From Micropruina glycogenica (GTDB lineage: Bacteria; Actinomycetota; Actinomycetes; Propionibacteriales; Propionibacteriaceae), in assembly GCF_039524395.1 (NCBI RefSeq), contig NZ_BAAAGO010000042.1: a stretch of 64,000 nt of DNA. One strand, written 5' to 3'. Both the position numbers and the translations under genes were made by a program. Below the pieces are notes generated by a model that worked only from the letters and a program-made list of their open reading frames with translations, did no database searches and had not been told where the DNA came from. This document shows, one piece after another, positions 42,049 to 49,830 of this stretch; the first letter of the stretch is position 1, and each line of letters opens with the position of its first letter.

Positions 42049-42133
42049 GAGAACCGTCCCTTGAGCCAGAACGAGAACCGTCCCTTGAGCCAGATGTGGA
42101 ACCGTCCCCTGAGCCAGATGTAGAACCGTCCCC
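42049..42133. repeat. Four tandem GAACCGTCCC units (copy D)
   Basis: Four units of about 24 bases: GAGAACCGTCCCTTGAGCCA twice, then GGAACCGTCCCCTGAGCCA and AGAACCGTCCCCGGG. The same unit occurs at 16294-16330. They fill the 182-base gap between the permease start and the beta-propeller stop. Confidence 0.8.
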
Positions 42134-42144
42134 GGGTTTCGGGG

Positions 42145-43236
42145 TCAACCGCGACGAAGGGACGCCGGGCCGCCGTCCACTGCGATGCGCACGCCGGTGT
42201 CGCTCAATGACTCGCCCGACACCTCGTAGACGGCGAGGCAGCGGTCGGCGTACAGCTGAGCCACGATGCGCCGCGAGTCACGGCTGAAGACCACCCCTTG
42301 GGCGGCGGCCCCGGTCGCGATCCCGTCGACCCGGCGCAGCCTGCCGTCGTCGTTGGCGAACAGCTCCAGGCGGCCGGTCGGGCTGGTGCCGGGCGCGTCC
42401 GCCGGCAACTGGCTTCCGGCCATGCACAGCGCGACCACCCACCCGCCGTCGGGTGAGATTGCGACACCTTCGGGTATGGACGGCACTGCCGCGTGATCGA
42501 CGGTGCGGAAGGGGCGTGCTGAGGTGTCCACCAGGCTGATCAGGTCGGCGTCGGCGACGCTACTGCCGCTCTTGAAAGCCTTGCCACCCCAGCCGACGCT
42601 GCCGATCACGGCCCAGTGGGCCGCGGCGTCGACGTCCACGACGTACGGGCTCACGCCGGTGGCCAGCCGCTCGGGGAGCACCGTTACGTCGGGTCCGGTG
42701 AGGTCGAGCACCGCCGCACCCTGTTCGTCGCGCAACGACACGATCGCGGCGGTGCCGTCGGCGAGCACGCCCAGGCCGGACAGTGAACCGGCGCCGACGC
42801 GGAGCCTCTCCCGCAGCAGAACCTCCCCCTCAGCGACGTCGAACACGATCACCTCTCCGGTCACGGTGGTGACGAGCAGGCGTCGTCCGTCGGGGGTGAA
42901 CGCCACCGATTGGGGGTGAGCGCCGATCTCGATCACCTCGACCGGCGTACCCCTCAAGGCCAATCGGACGACCTGTAGCACGTCAGCGAACCGCAACGAT
43001 CCGGCCGCCCGGTCATACCTGGTGGGCGCGGCCACAACCGCGAGCGTCGCGTCGGGCGACAGTGCCACCGCCTGGGGCGGCCCGACGATCGAGTTCTGCA
43101 CGGGCACGGTGGCCAGCACGCGTGCGGCGTCGAGGTCGAACAGCGTCAACATGTCGGGGCCTGGGTCGTCGGGAAAGGCGTCGCGGCCCTGGTCGCGCAC
43201 CAACTTGGCATCGTTGGCGCTGACGAACAGCTCCAC
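42145..43236 (-). CDS. YncE-like beta-propeller protein
   Basis: 363 residues with repeated beta-propeller motifs such as AVALSPDATLAVVA, SVAFTPDGRRLLVTTVTGEV, GVAISPDGGWVVALCMAGSQ and GVVFSRDSRRIVAQLY, as in YncE and 6-phosphogluconolactonase-type (PgL/YkgB) propellers. No signal peptide, so it is probably cytoplasmic; a lactonase role is plausible. It begins one base after the 2-hydroxyacid dehydrogenase stop, so it is in the MHS-transporter operon. A lactonase would suit aldonate metabolism, but that is inference. Confidence 0.75.
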   Translation of the reverse strand: MELFVSANDAKLVRDQGRDAFPDDPGPDMLTLFDLDAARVLATVPVQNSIVGPPQAVALSPDATLAVVAAPTRYDRAAGSLRFADVLQVVRLALRGTPVEVIEIGAHPQSVAFTPDGRRLLVTTVTGEVIVFDVAEGEVLLRERLRVGAGSLSGLGVLADGTAAIVSLRDEQGAAVLDLTGPDVTVLPERLATGVSPYVVDVDAAAHWAVIGSVGWGGKAFKSGSSVADADLISLVDTSARPFRTVDHAAVPSIPEGVAISPDGGWVVALCMAGSQLPADAPGTSPTGRLELFANDDGRLRRVDGIATGAAAQGVVFSRDSRRIVAQLYADRCLAVYEVSGESLSDTGVRIAVDGGPASLRRG

Positions 43237-43237
43237 G

Positions 43238-44296
43238 TCAGTAGCCCAGGCCGGGGTCGACCACGTTGTGCAGCGGACGGCCGGCCAGGTAGAGGCGCAG
43301 GTTGTCGCAGAAGATGTCGCAGATGCGCTCGTCCTCTTTGTGGTCGAGGCCGCCCGAATGGGGGCTGACCAGCACGTTGGGCAGATCCCACAGCGGCGAG
43401 TCGGCTTCGAGGGGCTCGCGCTCGAACACGTCCAGCGCGGCGAAGCCCACCTGGCCCGAACCCAGGGCGTCGATCAGCGCGTTCTGGTCGATCACGGTGC
43501 CACGGCCCACGTTGACCACGGTGACGCCGGGCTTGGCCAGGCCCAGCACGTGGGCGTCGATCAGCTTCTCGGTCTGCGCGGTGCCCGGCAGGGTGAGCAC
43601 GATGTGGTCGGCGCGTCCGACGATCGCATCAAGGTCGGCCAGGGCGTGCACCTCGTCGACGTTCTCGACCTCGCTGACCTGCCGCTTCACGCCCAGCACG
43701 GTCATGCCCAGCGCCTTGCAGCGCTTGGCCACCTGCTGGCCGATGCCGCCCAACCCGGCGATCAGCACGGTGCTGCCCTCGATCGGACGGCCCACGATGC
43801 GGGTCGGCCATTCGTGGGCGCGTTGCTGGCGTTGCAGGCGCGGCAGTTCCTTGCAGCCGCAGAACAATCCGAACAGGGCCCACTCGGCCAGCGGCACGCC
43901 GTGCGCGCCGGCCGAGGTGGTGAACACGATGCGTTCGAGAGCGTCCGCCGGCAGGTCGGCGGCCACCACCTGGCTGCCGCCGCCGGCCGCCATGGTCATC
44001 ACCCAGCGCAGCTTCGGGTTCGCGGCCACGGTGCGGGCCAGGGCCGCCGGCTTGACGTCGGGAATGCCGTACAGCACCTCCGCCTCGTCGAGCATCGCGT
44101 CGTAGCGGGCCTGCTGCTCAGGGGTGCGCGACCAGGCCGGGTCGCCCGAGAAGTCGGCGGCGTGCCGCATGGGGGGCAGCAACTCCTGGTCGACCACCAC
44201 CTCGACCCGGGGGTCGACGGCGGCGATGCGGTCGCACAGTTCGGGGGCGAGAGGGGCGGCGATGACCACCCTGACGGTGTCGTGCTCATCAGGCAT
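43238..44296 (-). CDS. D-2-hydroxyacid dehydrogenase
   Basis: 352 residues, D-isomer-specific 2-hydroxyacid dehydrogenase family. NAD motif VLIAGLGGIGQQVAKRCKAL; catalytic Arg in VNVGRGTVID, Glu in DVFEREPLE, His in VLVSPHSGGLDHKEDE. It reduces a 2-keto acid such as glyoxylate or hydroxypyruvate, or oxidises the hydroxy acid; the substrate is not determinable. The start overlaps the end of the MHS transporter by eight bases, and both belong to one operon. With the transporter and propeller it suggests uptake and oxidation of a hydroxy acid. Confidence 0.92.
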   Translation of the reverse strand: MPDEHDTVRVVIAAPLAPELCDRIAAVDPRVEVVVDQELLPPMRHAADFSGDPAWSRTPEQQARYDAMLDEAEVLYGIPDVKPAALARTVAANPKLRWVMTMAAGGGSQVVAADLPADALERIVFTTSAGAHGVPLAEWALFGLFCGCKELPRLQRQQRAHEWPTRIVGRPIEGSTVLIAGLGGIGQQVAKRCKALGMTVLGVKRQVSEVENVDEVHALADLDAIVGRADHIVLTLPGTAQTEKLIDAHVLGLAKPGVTVVNVGRGTVIDQNALIDALGSGQVGFAALDVFEREPLEADSPLWDLPNVLVSPHSGGLDHKEDERICDIFCDNLRLYLAGRPLHNVVDPGLGY

Positions 44297-45662
44297 GGAC
44301 GGGCTCCTGTCCGGCGTCGTTCAGGTCGGTCAGGCTACGGCCTCGGGTCTCGGGAGTGGCGTAGGTCGAGCCGAACGAGATGAGCGCCAGCAGCGAGGAG
44401 TAGATCGCGATCACCCACCACGCGTTGCCGGTCGCGGCCAACAGGGCAGCGCCGACCAGGGGTGCGATGCCGCCCGCGATCACGGCCGAGAACTCGCGGG
44501 CCGTGGCGACGCCGGTGAACCGGTGCGCGTTGCCGAACAACTCCGGCAGCAGGGCGCACTGCGGGCCGAGCATCGACTGGACGCCGATGCCGATGCCGAC
44601 GCCCATGACCAGCAGCACCAGCCAGACCTGGCCGAGGGTCAACAGCCAGAAGGCGGGAAACGCGAAGACTGCGGTGAAGAGGGCACCCCAGCGGTAGACC
44701 GGCACCCGGCCGACCCGGTCGGACAGCGCACCGAACGCGACCACGGTGAAGATGGAGATCAGGGCCGCCACGACGGCACCCCAGGTGCCGATCAGCTGCT
44801 GGCCCTTGTAGGCGGGCAGGCTGGCGACGTAGGCGAGCAGCAGTGCGGAGTAGATCGACGAGTTGCCGTTCTCGCCCATGCGCAGGCCGATGCCGACCAA
44901 GATGTTGCGGCGGGAGGTGCTGATGGCCTGGCCGATGCTCTGCCGGACGGGGGCGTCGCGGTGCGCTTCGGCCTCTTCCAGGGCCTCGAACGCGGGGGAT
45001 TCCTTCAACCGCATGCGGATCACGACCGCCACGATGATCAGCACGGCGCCGAGCAGGAAGGGCACCCGCCAGAGCCAGCCGTACAGCACGTCGTGGCTCG
45101 CCAGGCCGAGCAGGGCGAAGGTGCCGGCACCCAGCAGGGTGCCGATCTGAATGCCGACGAAGGGCAGCGAGGCGAAGAAGCCGCGGCGCTTGCGTGGCGC
45201 GAACTCCGAGATCAGCACAGTGGCTCCGGCCTGTTCGGCACCGGCGCCAAGCCCTTGGGCGATGCGCAGGGTGATCAGCAGAATGGCGCCCCACATGCCG
45301 GCCACCTCGTAGGTGGGCAGCATGCCGATCAGCATCGACGAGCCGCCCATCAGCGCGATCGTGATGATCAGGATCAGCTTGCGGCCGAGCTTGTCGCCGA
45401 GGCTGCCGAAGACCAGGCCGCCGATCGGGCGGGCCGCGAAGCCGACGGCGTAGGTGCCGAACGCGGCGATCGTGCCGCCGGCCGGGCCGAGCGGCTTGAA
45501 GAAGAGCTCGCCGAAGATCAGCGCGCTGGCGAGACCGTAGATGTAGAAGTCGTAGTACTCCAGGGCGGAACCGACCGACGAGGCCAGGGTCGCGCGGCGG
45601 AGCTGGACCGGGTCGACCTCGTGCTCTTCGGTGGCGGTGTTCAGATTCAAGCTGTCAGACAT
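44289..45662 (-). CDS. MHS-family MFS transporter (organic acid:H+ symporter type)
   Basis: 457 residues, twelve membrane helices. MHS marks: SSVGSALEYYDFYIYGLASA at the N-terminus and FGSLGDKLGRKLILIITIAL, with LRIAQGLGAGAEQAGATVLI. The family carries alpha-ketoglutarate, shikimate, citrate and similar acids. ATG at 45662 (MSDSLNLN) preceded by AAAGGAG; an earlier in-frame start at 45734 lies in the promoter region. Transcription runs toward the dehydrogenase and the propeller. It is preceded by an operator-like repeat matching one upstream of the IclR gene at 46178. Confidence 0.92.
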   Translation of the reverse strand: MSDSLNLNTATEEHEVDPVQLRRATLASSVGSALEYYDFYIYGLASALIFGELFFKPLGPAGGTIAAFGTYAVGFAARPIGGLVFGSLGDKLGRKLILIITIALMGGSSMLIGMLPTYEVAGMWGAILLITLRIAQGLGAGAEQAGATVLISEFAPRKRRGFFASLPFVGIQIGTLLGAGTFALLGLASHDVLYGWLWRVPFLLGAVLIIVAVVIRMRLKESPAFEALEEAEAHRDAPVRQSIGQAISTSRRNILVGIGLRMGENGNSSIYSALLLAYVASLPAYKGQQLIGTWGAVVAALISIFTVVAFGALSDRVGRVPVYRWGALFTAVFAFPAFWLLTLGQVWLVLLVMGVGIGIGVQSMLGPQCALLPELFGNAHRFTGVATAREFSAVIAGGIAPLVGAALLAATGNAWWVIAIYSSLLALISFGSTYATPETRGRSLTDLNDAGQEPVHA

Positions 45663-45698
45663 TGAGACTCCTTTGTTCTCTCGACACGCTCCATCATG

Positions 45699-45722
45699 CA
45701 CTATAGAGCGAACGCTGGTCAA
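45699..45722 (-). promoter_or_regulatory. Candidate promoter and operator of the MHS-transporter operon
   Basis: On the minus strand TTGACC (45717-45722) then CATGAT 18 bases downstream could be the -35 and -10. The overlapping GACCAGCGTTC (45710-45720) matches GAACAGCGTTC upstream of iclR at 46995-47005, in 10 of 11 positions. Confidence 0.5.
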
Positions 45723-46177
45723 TAGATCGAACAAGCACGTGTTATGTTCCTCGCCGTCGGTGCCGCAGATGGGTCGGTTGGTGGGTCTGGAGGTCCCGGT
45801 GTTCGCCTGGATGACAGAGACCCGGTCAGCCCGGGCTCGACGGGGATCTCACACCCACCGAGCGGTGGAACGGAACGGAGATCCCAGCGTTCGCCGGGAT
45901 GCCAAGACACCCGGTCACTCACACGTGAGGGTCTCGACAAGCTCGACCAACGAAGAGGCGCGAAATGCCAGCGTGAAGCGGAGCGGGGGCGCCCCTGTCA
46001 GGGCGTGGTCGGCCGTATGCGCACTGCGAGGCGCTAGCCGAGCAGTCCCGCAAGGGCGGGACACGGGCGGCCCCGCTCCGCGGCAACAGGCGCAACCAGA
46101 GGGAGGTCGACAAGCTCGACCGGCGGTCGCGCGGCAACGGGCGCAACCAGAGGGAGGTCGATGAGCTCGACCGGCGG
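45723..46177. other. Gene-poor repeat-rich intergenic stretch
   Basis: 455 bases with no credible gene. It holds two inverted copies of the CCGGCGAACGCCGG-type palindrome (45790-45815, degenerate, and 45878-45901), a TCTCGACAAGCTCGACCAACG-like element at about 45930, 11-bp arms GCGGAGCGGGG/CCCCGCTCCGC at 45977 and 46071, and two tandem copies of a 51-bp unit from 46082, with GGAGGTCGAC-AAGCTCGACC and then a variant GATGAGCTCGACC. It reads as a scrapyard of dispersed repeats between two convergent-regulated genes. Confidence 0.7.
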
Positions 46178-46179
46178 TT
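46082..46179. repeat. Tandem 51-bp repeat, two copies
   Basis: Copy 1 starts GGCAACAGGCGCAACCAGAG (46082) and copy 2 GGCAACGGGCGCAACCAGAG (46133). Both contain GAGGGAGGTCGA and a 13-base palindrome-like part (AAGCTCGACC or GAGCTCGACC). Copy 2 reaches the iclR stop. Confidence 0.65.
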
Positions 46180-46972
46180 ACCCCGTCGCCATCGGGTTGC
46201 CGAGCATGGTCGCCACCCGCTTCAGTTCGCCGACCAACACCTCGCGGGTCTCGTCGTTCCAGTCGGACTTGTGCTTGGTCACGCTGATCGCCAGCACCGG
46301 GGCCCGCACGCCGCGGGTGGGCACCACCACGGCCAGGCCCATCACGCTGTCGGCCGACTCCTCTTCGTCGACCGCGTAGCCGCGGGCTCGCGCCAGTCGT
46401 ATGTCCTTGAGCAACCGCGGCACCGTGCGGCGAGACCGGCCCGTGAGCCGCGGCAGTTCGTCGATGCCGTAGTAGAGCCGCTCGATCTCTGAGTCGTCCA
46501 ACCGGGCGAGCAGCGCCTTGCCCTGGGCGCACGACGACGCCGGCAGACGGTCACCGATGTTGGTGGTCAACCTGATCGCGGGGTGCCCCTCATAGCGGGC
46601 CAGGCAGAGCGTGTCGATGCCGGCCGCGGTCGAAAGCCGCAGCGTTTCGTCGCGAAACACCGGCGATTCGAGGCAGGCCCGGTGAAACTCACTGACCTGA
46701 TCGAGTCGGGCCAGGTACGAGCCGCCCAACTCGACCAGCTTGCGTCCGAGCGAGTAGCCCAGATCGTCGCGTCGTACCAGCCCGCCCAGTTCGAGTGCGG
46801 TGCAGATGGCGCTGGTCGACGACTTGGGCACGCCGAGCTCCCGGCTGAGGTCGCTCAGGGTCATGGTGCCGGTGTCACTGGCCGCCAGCGCGTCGAGCAC
46901 GGCGATGCCGCGGCTGACTGCGGGTGCGGCACCCGGGGGAGTGACGTCGGTTCCGCCGCGGACGGGCGACAT
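46178..46972 (-). CDS. IclR family regulator of the MHS-transporter operon
   Basis: 264 residues: N-terminal winged HTH (about 20-75; TMTLSDLSRELGVPKSSTSA) and an IclR effector domain (LCLARYEGHPAIRLTTNIGD, SSCAQGKALLARL, YAVDEEESADSVMGLAVVV). The ATG at 46972 has GGAG seven bases upstream; the alternative ATG at 46984 has no ribosome site. Upstream palindrome AGAACAGCGTTCT (46994) resembles the site before the MHS-transporter operon 1.3 kb away. It probably controls that operon and itself, inactivated by a hydroxy or keto acid. Confidence 0.9.
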   Translation of the reverse strand: MSPVRGGTDVTPPGAAPAVSRGIAVLDALAASDTGTMTLSDLSRELGVPKSSTSAICTALELGGLVRRDDLGYSLGRKLVELGGSYLARLDQVSEFHRACLESPVFRDETLRLSTAAGIDTLCLARYEGHPAIRLTTNIGDRLPASSCAQGKALLARLDDSEIERLYYGIDELPRLTGRSRRTVPRLLKDIRLARARGYAVDEEESADSVMGLAVVVPTRGVRAPVLAISVTKHKSDWNDETREVLVGELKRVATMLGNPMATG

Positions 46973-46993
46973 GGCTGACTCCATTCACTCTAA

Positions 46994-47006
46994 AGAACAG
47001 CGTTCT
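46994..47006. promoter_or_regulatory. Candidate IclR operator before iclR
   Basis: AGAACAGCGTTCT, a 13-base palindrome (AGAAC-AGC-GTTCT), 22 bases upstream of the IclR start. A related sequence occurs in the MHS-transporter promoter at 45710-45720. Confidence 0.55.
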
Positions 47007-47079
47007 ATATGATGAACGAAGATCGTAGCTGTCGTATCGACACGGCGCCAGAGCCCTATCGAGCGCGTCGCCGCTGCGC

Positions 47080-47085
47080 CATACT
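47080..47085 (+). promoter_or_regulatory. Candidate -10 box, leaderless start at 47093
   Basis: CATACT ends seven bases before the ATG at 47093, with no Shine-Dalgarno in the gap. Confidence 0.35.
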
Positions 47086-47092
47086 CCCGGCC

Positions 47093-48574
47093 ATGGGTCG
47101 CGACATCGAGTCCAGAACGTACACCCGCGAGCAGCGCCAGCGTTATCGCGAGAAGGTGCAGCAGTGCCTGGACGTCTTCGAACGCATGCTGGCCGCGCAC
47201 AGCTTCGAGTTCGACGAACCGCTCACGGGCATGGAGATCGAGCTCAACCTGGTCGGTGCCGACTACCTGCCCAAGATGGACAACTCCGAGGTGCTGGCCG
47301 CGATCGCCGACCCCGAGTACCAGACCGAGCTGGGCCGGTTCAACATCGAGTTCAACGTGCCGCCCGGACGGCTGGCCGGCGACTCGCTGCGGGTGCTGGA
47401 AGACACCCTGCGCGCGTCGATGAACGAGGCCGAGCGGCGCTCGTCGGCGATGGGCACGCACATCATCATGACCGGCATTCTGCCCACGGTGATGGCCGAG
47501 ACGTTCCAGGGCGAGTGGATGAGCGAGAACGTACGCTACGCCGCCATCAACGACGCGGTGCTGGCCGCCCGGGGCGAAGACATTCATATCGACATCGAAG
47601 GGCCGACCGGAGAAGCCCTGGCCACCTACGTCGATTCGGTCGCGCCGGAATCTGCCTGCACGTCGATGCAATTGCACCTGCAGGTTCGTCCGGAGGAATT
47701 CGCCGACCATTGGAACGCCGCCCAGGTGCTGGCCGGCCCGCAATTGGCGCTGGCCGCGAATTCGCCCTTCTTGATGGGCAGCCGGCTCTGGGCAGAAACC
47801 CGCATCGTTTTGTTCACGCAGGCCACCGACACCCGGCCGATCGAATACGCCAACCAGGGCGTGCGGCCCCGGGTGTGGTTCGGCGAGCGCTGGATCACCT
47901 CGATCTTCGACCTGTTCGAAGAGAACGCCCGCTGGTTCCCTGCCCTGCTGCCCGAGATCGACGACGAGAACCCGCGCGAGGTGCTCGACGCAGGCGGCGT
48001 TCCGCAACTGGCCGAGATGCGGCTGCACAACGGCACCATCTATCGCTGGAACCGACCGATCTACGACGTCTCGGACGGCATGCCGCACCTGAGGCTCGAG
48101 AACCGCGTACTGCCCGCCGGACCCACCGTGGTCGACACCCTCGCCAACGCCGCCTTCTACTACGGTACCCTGCGCACGCTCGCGCACGAGGACCGTCCGG
48201 TCTGGACGCGTATGGCGTTCGCCACAGCCAACGCCAACTTTCTCGAGGGATCGCGTCAGGGCATCGACGCCGACCTGTTCTGGCCCGGCGTGGGCGAACT
48301 GCCCGCCAGTGAGCTGATCCTGCGACATCTGCTGCCGCTGGCACACGAGGGTCTGGACGCCTGGGGCACCGACCCCGACATTCGCGACCGGTTGCTGGGT
48401 GTAGTCGAGGCGCGCTGCAAGACCGGACTCAACGGGGCCGAGTGGCAGACCAAGGCGGTGCGCGCCTTCGAGGCGGCCGGCTGCTCGCGGGCCGAAGCGC
48501 TGCGGCGCATGGTAGAGGGCTACGCCGAACGCATGCACGCCAACGTTCCCGTGCACGCCTGGGAAATGCCGTAA
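47093..48574 (+). CDS. Glutamate-cysteine ligase family (GCS2) protein
   Basis: 493 residues of the ATP-grasp-like GCS2 family, known in actinobacteria in addition to the ergothioneine EgtA enzymes. Motifs: EFDEPLTGMEIELNLVGADY near the N-terminus, LGRFNIEFNVPPGRL, CTSMQLHLQVRPEEF and VSDGMPHLRLENRVLPAGPT. It would form a gamma-glutamyl or carboxylate-amine bond. The start at 47093 is chosen over 47009 because of the CATACT box and because residues before it are not protein-like. Substrate is unknown; mycothiol-producing actinobacteria do not need glutathione synthesis. Confidence 0.88.
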   Translation: MGRDIESRTYTREQRQRYREKVQQCLDVFERMLAAHSFEFDEPLTGMEIELNLVGADYLPKMDNSEVLAAIADPEYQTELGRFNIEFNVPPGRLAGDSLRVLEDTLRASMNEAERRSSAMGTHIIMTGILPTVMAETFQGEWMSENVRYAAINDAVLAARGEDIHIDIEGPTGEALATYVDSVAPESACTSMQLHLQVRPEEFADHWNAAQVLAGPQLALAANSPFLMGSRLWAETRIVLFTQATDTRPIEYANQGVRPRVWFGERWITSIFDLFEENARWFPALLPEIDDENPREVLDAGGVPQLAEMRLHNGTIYRWNRPIYDVSDGMPHLRLENRVLPAGPTVVDTLANAAFYYGTLRTLAHEDRPVWTRMAFATANANFLEGSRQGIDADLFWPGVGELPASELILRHLLPLAHEGLDAWGTDPDIRDRLLGVVEARCKTGLNGAEWQTKAVRAFEAAGCSRAEALRRMVEGYAERMHANVPVHAWEMP

Positions 48575-48671
48575 CAGTGCGTGAGAAAAATTCAGAATAG
48601 GTACGTGGAGGGGACTTTCTCGGCACGTGCTTGTTAATGTTCGTGCATTGGTTGCGAGGAAAGTTGGGGGC

Positions 48672-49820
48672 ATGGCCACGCCACCAAAAATCGATTCTGG
48701 GCGCGAGCCCGCGCCGCGCCGCGCCGATGCCGCAAAGGCACCGCGGCACGCGCGACCCAAACGTGCGCTGCGTGCGCCGCTGCCGGCCAGCGCCTGGGTG
48801 TTGAACGCCGTCGCCATCGCGATCGCGGTGCTGCTCGCGCCCGCGCTCACCACATCGGCGGCCACCACTGCCGTGCCGTCGCGGCAGTCGATCCCAGCGG
48901 TCGCGGCGTCGACGCCCGCAACGCCGCAGCCGATGAGCAGCCAGGGCCAAGAGGTGCCCGACCTCACCACGCAGAAAGAGGCGGACGACTTCGACGACAC
49001 GCTCGCGGCGCCACCGCCGGGCAAGGCCGTCAAGTCCAACGGCACCGAGTTCGTGGCACCCGTGCCGGGTGCGATCACCGGCGGCTTCGGCCAGCGGTTC
49101 CACCCGATCCTGCACTACTGGCGCATGCACAACGGCGTCGACATGCACGCCGCCTGCGGCACCGCGGTGATCGCCGCCTACCGTGGCACGGTGATTCAGG
49201 CCGGCTACAACGGCGGCTACGGGAACCTGGTGGTCATCGATCACGGCAGCTACCAGGGCAAGCAGGTGATCACCAAATACGCCCACCTGAGCCGCATCGG
49301 CGTCGTGGTCGGCCAGCGGGTCGACACCGCCGAAGGCATCGCGCTCTCGGGTACCACCGGCCTGTCGACCGGGTGCCACCTGCACTTCGAGATCAAAGAG
49401 AACGGGGTCTACGTCGACCCGGCGCCGTACCTGACCGGCAAGCCGTCGCCGCGCCCCGACGGCCCGATCAAGAATCTCGGCACCACCACCAGCCCGAGTG
49501 CCACGCCGTCGGCCACGCCGAGCGCCACTCGCACGGCCACCCCGACGCCCAAGCCGTCCAAGACCAAGTCGGCAACGCCCACGCCGAGCCCGAGCGCCAC
49601 GGCAACGCCCGACCCGTCCGAGAGCGCCACGCCCACACCCACACCCACGCCGACGCCGAGCGAGACGGACGAGCCCGAGCCGTCCGAGGCGGCGAAGAAG
49701 ACCGCCGAGCCCGAGCCCACCGAGGCGGCGAAGAAGACCGCCGGGCCCGAACCGACTCGCACCGAAGCGAGCCGCAGCGAAAGCGACGAGCCCTCGCCGT
49801 CCACGTCCAGCACGCCGTAG
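48672..49820 (+). CDS. Secreted M23 (LytM) peptidase with Ser/Thr/Pro-rich tail
   Basis: 382 residues. A basic N-terminus and hydrophobic helix (about 45-70, ASAWVLNAVAIAIAVLLAPA) form a signal anchor. The M23 domain at about 135-265 has the zinc ligands in RMHNGVDMHAACGTAV (HNGVD) and GCHLHFEIKENG (HLHF). The last 115 residues are Pro/Ser/Thr/Glu-rich, including a doubled EPEP-S/T-EAAKKTA unit. It would cut peptidoglycan cross-links at the cell surface, or act as an activator of amidases. It starts at ATG 48672 inside a longer open frame. The 97 bases upstream hold an imperfect stem, with GCACGTGC near 48624. Confidence 0.92.
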   Translation: MATPPKIDSGREPAPRRADAAKAPRHARPKRALRAPLPASAWVLNAVAIAIAVLLAPALTTSAATTAVPSRQSIPAVAASTPATPQPMSSQGQEVPDLTTQKEADDFDDTLAAPPPGKAVKSNGTEFVAPVPGAITGGFGQRFHPILHYWRMHNGVDMHAACGTAVIAAYRGTVIQAGYNGGYGNLVVIDHGSYQGKQVITKYAHLSRIGVVVGQRVDTAEGIALSGTTGLSTGCHLHFEIKENGVYVDPAPYLTGKPSPRPDGPIKNLGTTTSPSATPSATPSATRTATPTPKPSKTKSATPTPSPSATATPDPSESATPTPTPTPTPSETDEPEPSEAAKKTAEPEPTEAAKKTAGPEPTRTEASRSESDEPSPSTSSTP

Positions 49821-49823
49821 GCT
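49818..49823 (+). promoter_or_regulatory. Candidate -10 box inside the M23 stop codon
   Basis: TAGGCT starts at the M23 stop codon and ends seven bases before the ATG at 49831. There is no Shine-Dalgarno sequence in the gap. Confidence 0.35.
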
Positions 49824-49830
49824 CGGCCCG

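Noticed and set aside
44124..45665. 513-residue plus-strand frame opposite the MHS transporter
   Set aside because: Asp/Gln/Gly-rich shadow of a membrane protein.
46082..46179. CRISPR-like array
   Set aside because: Only two units, no unique spacers of constant length and no cas gene in the window.
46985..49078. 697-residue minus-strand frame opposite the GCS2 and M23 genes
   Set aside because: It crosses two genes and a promoter region and has no recognisable domain.
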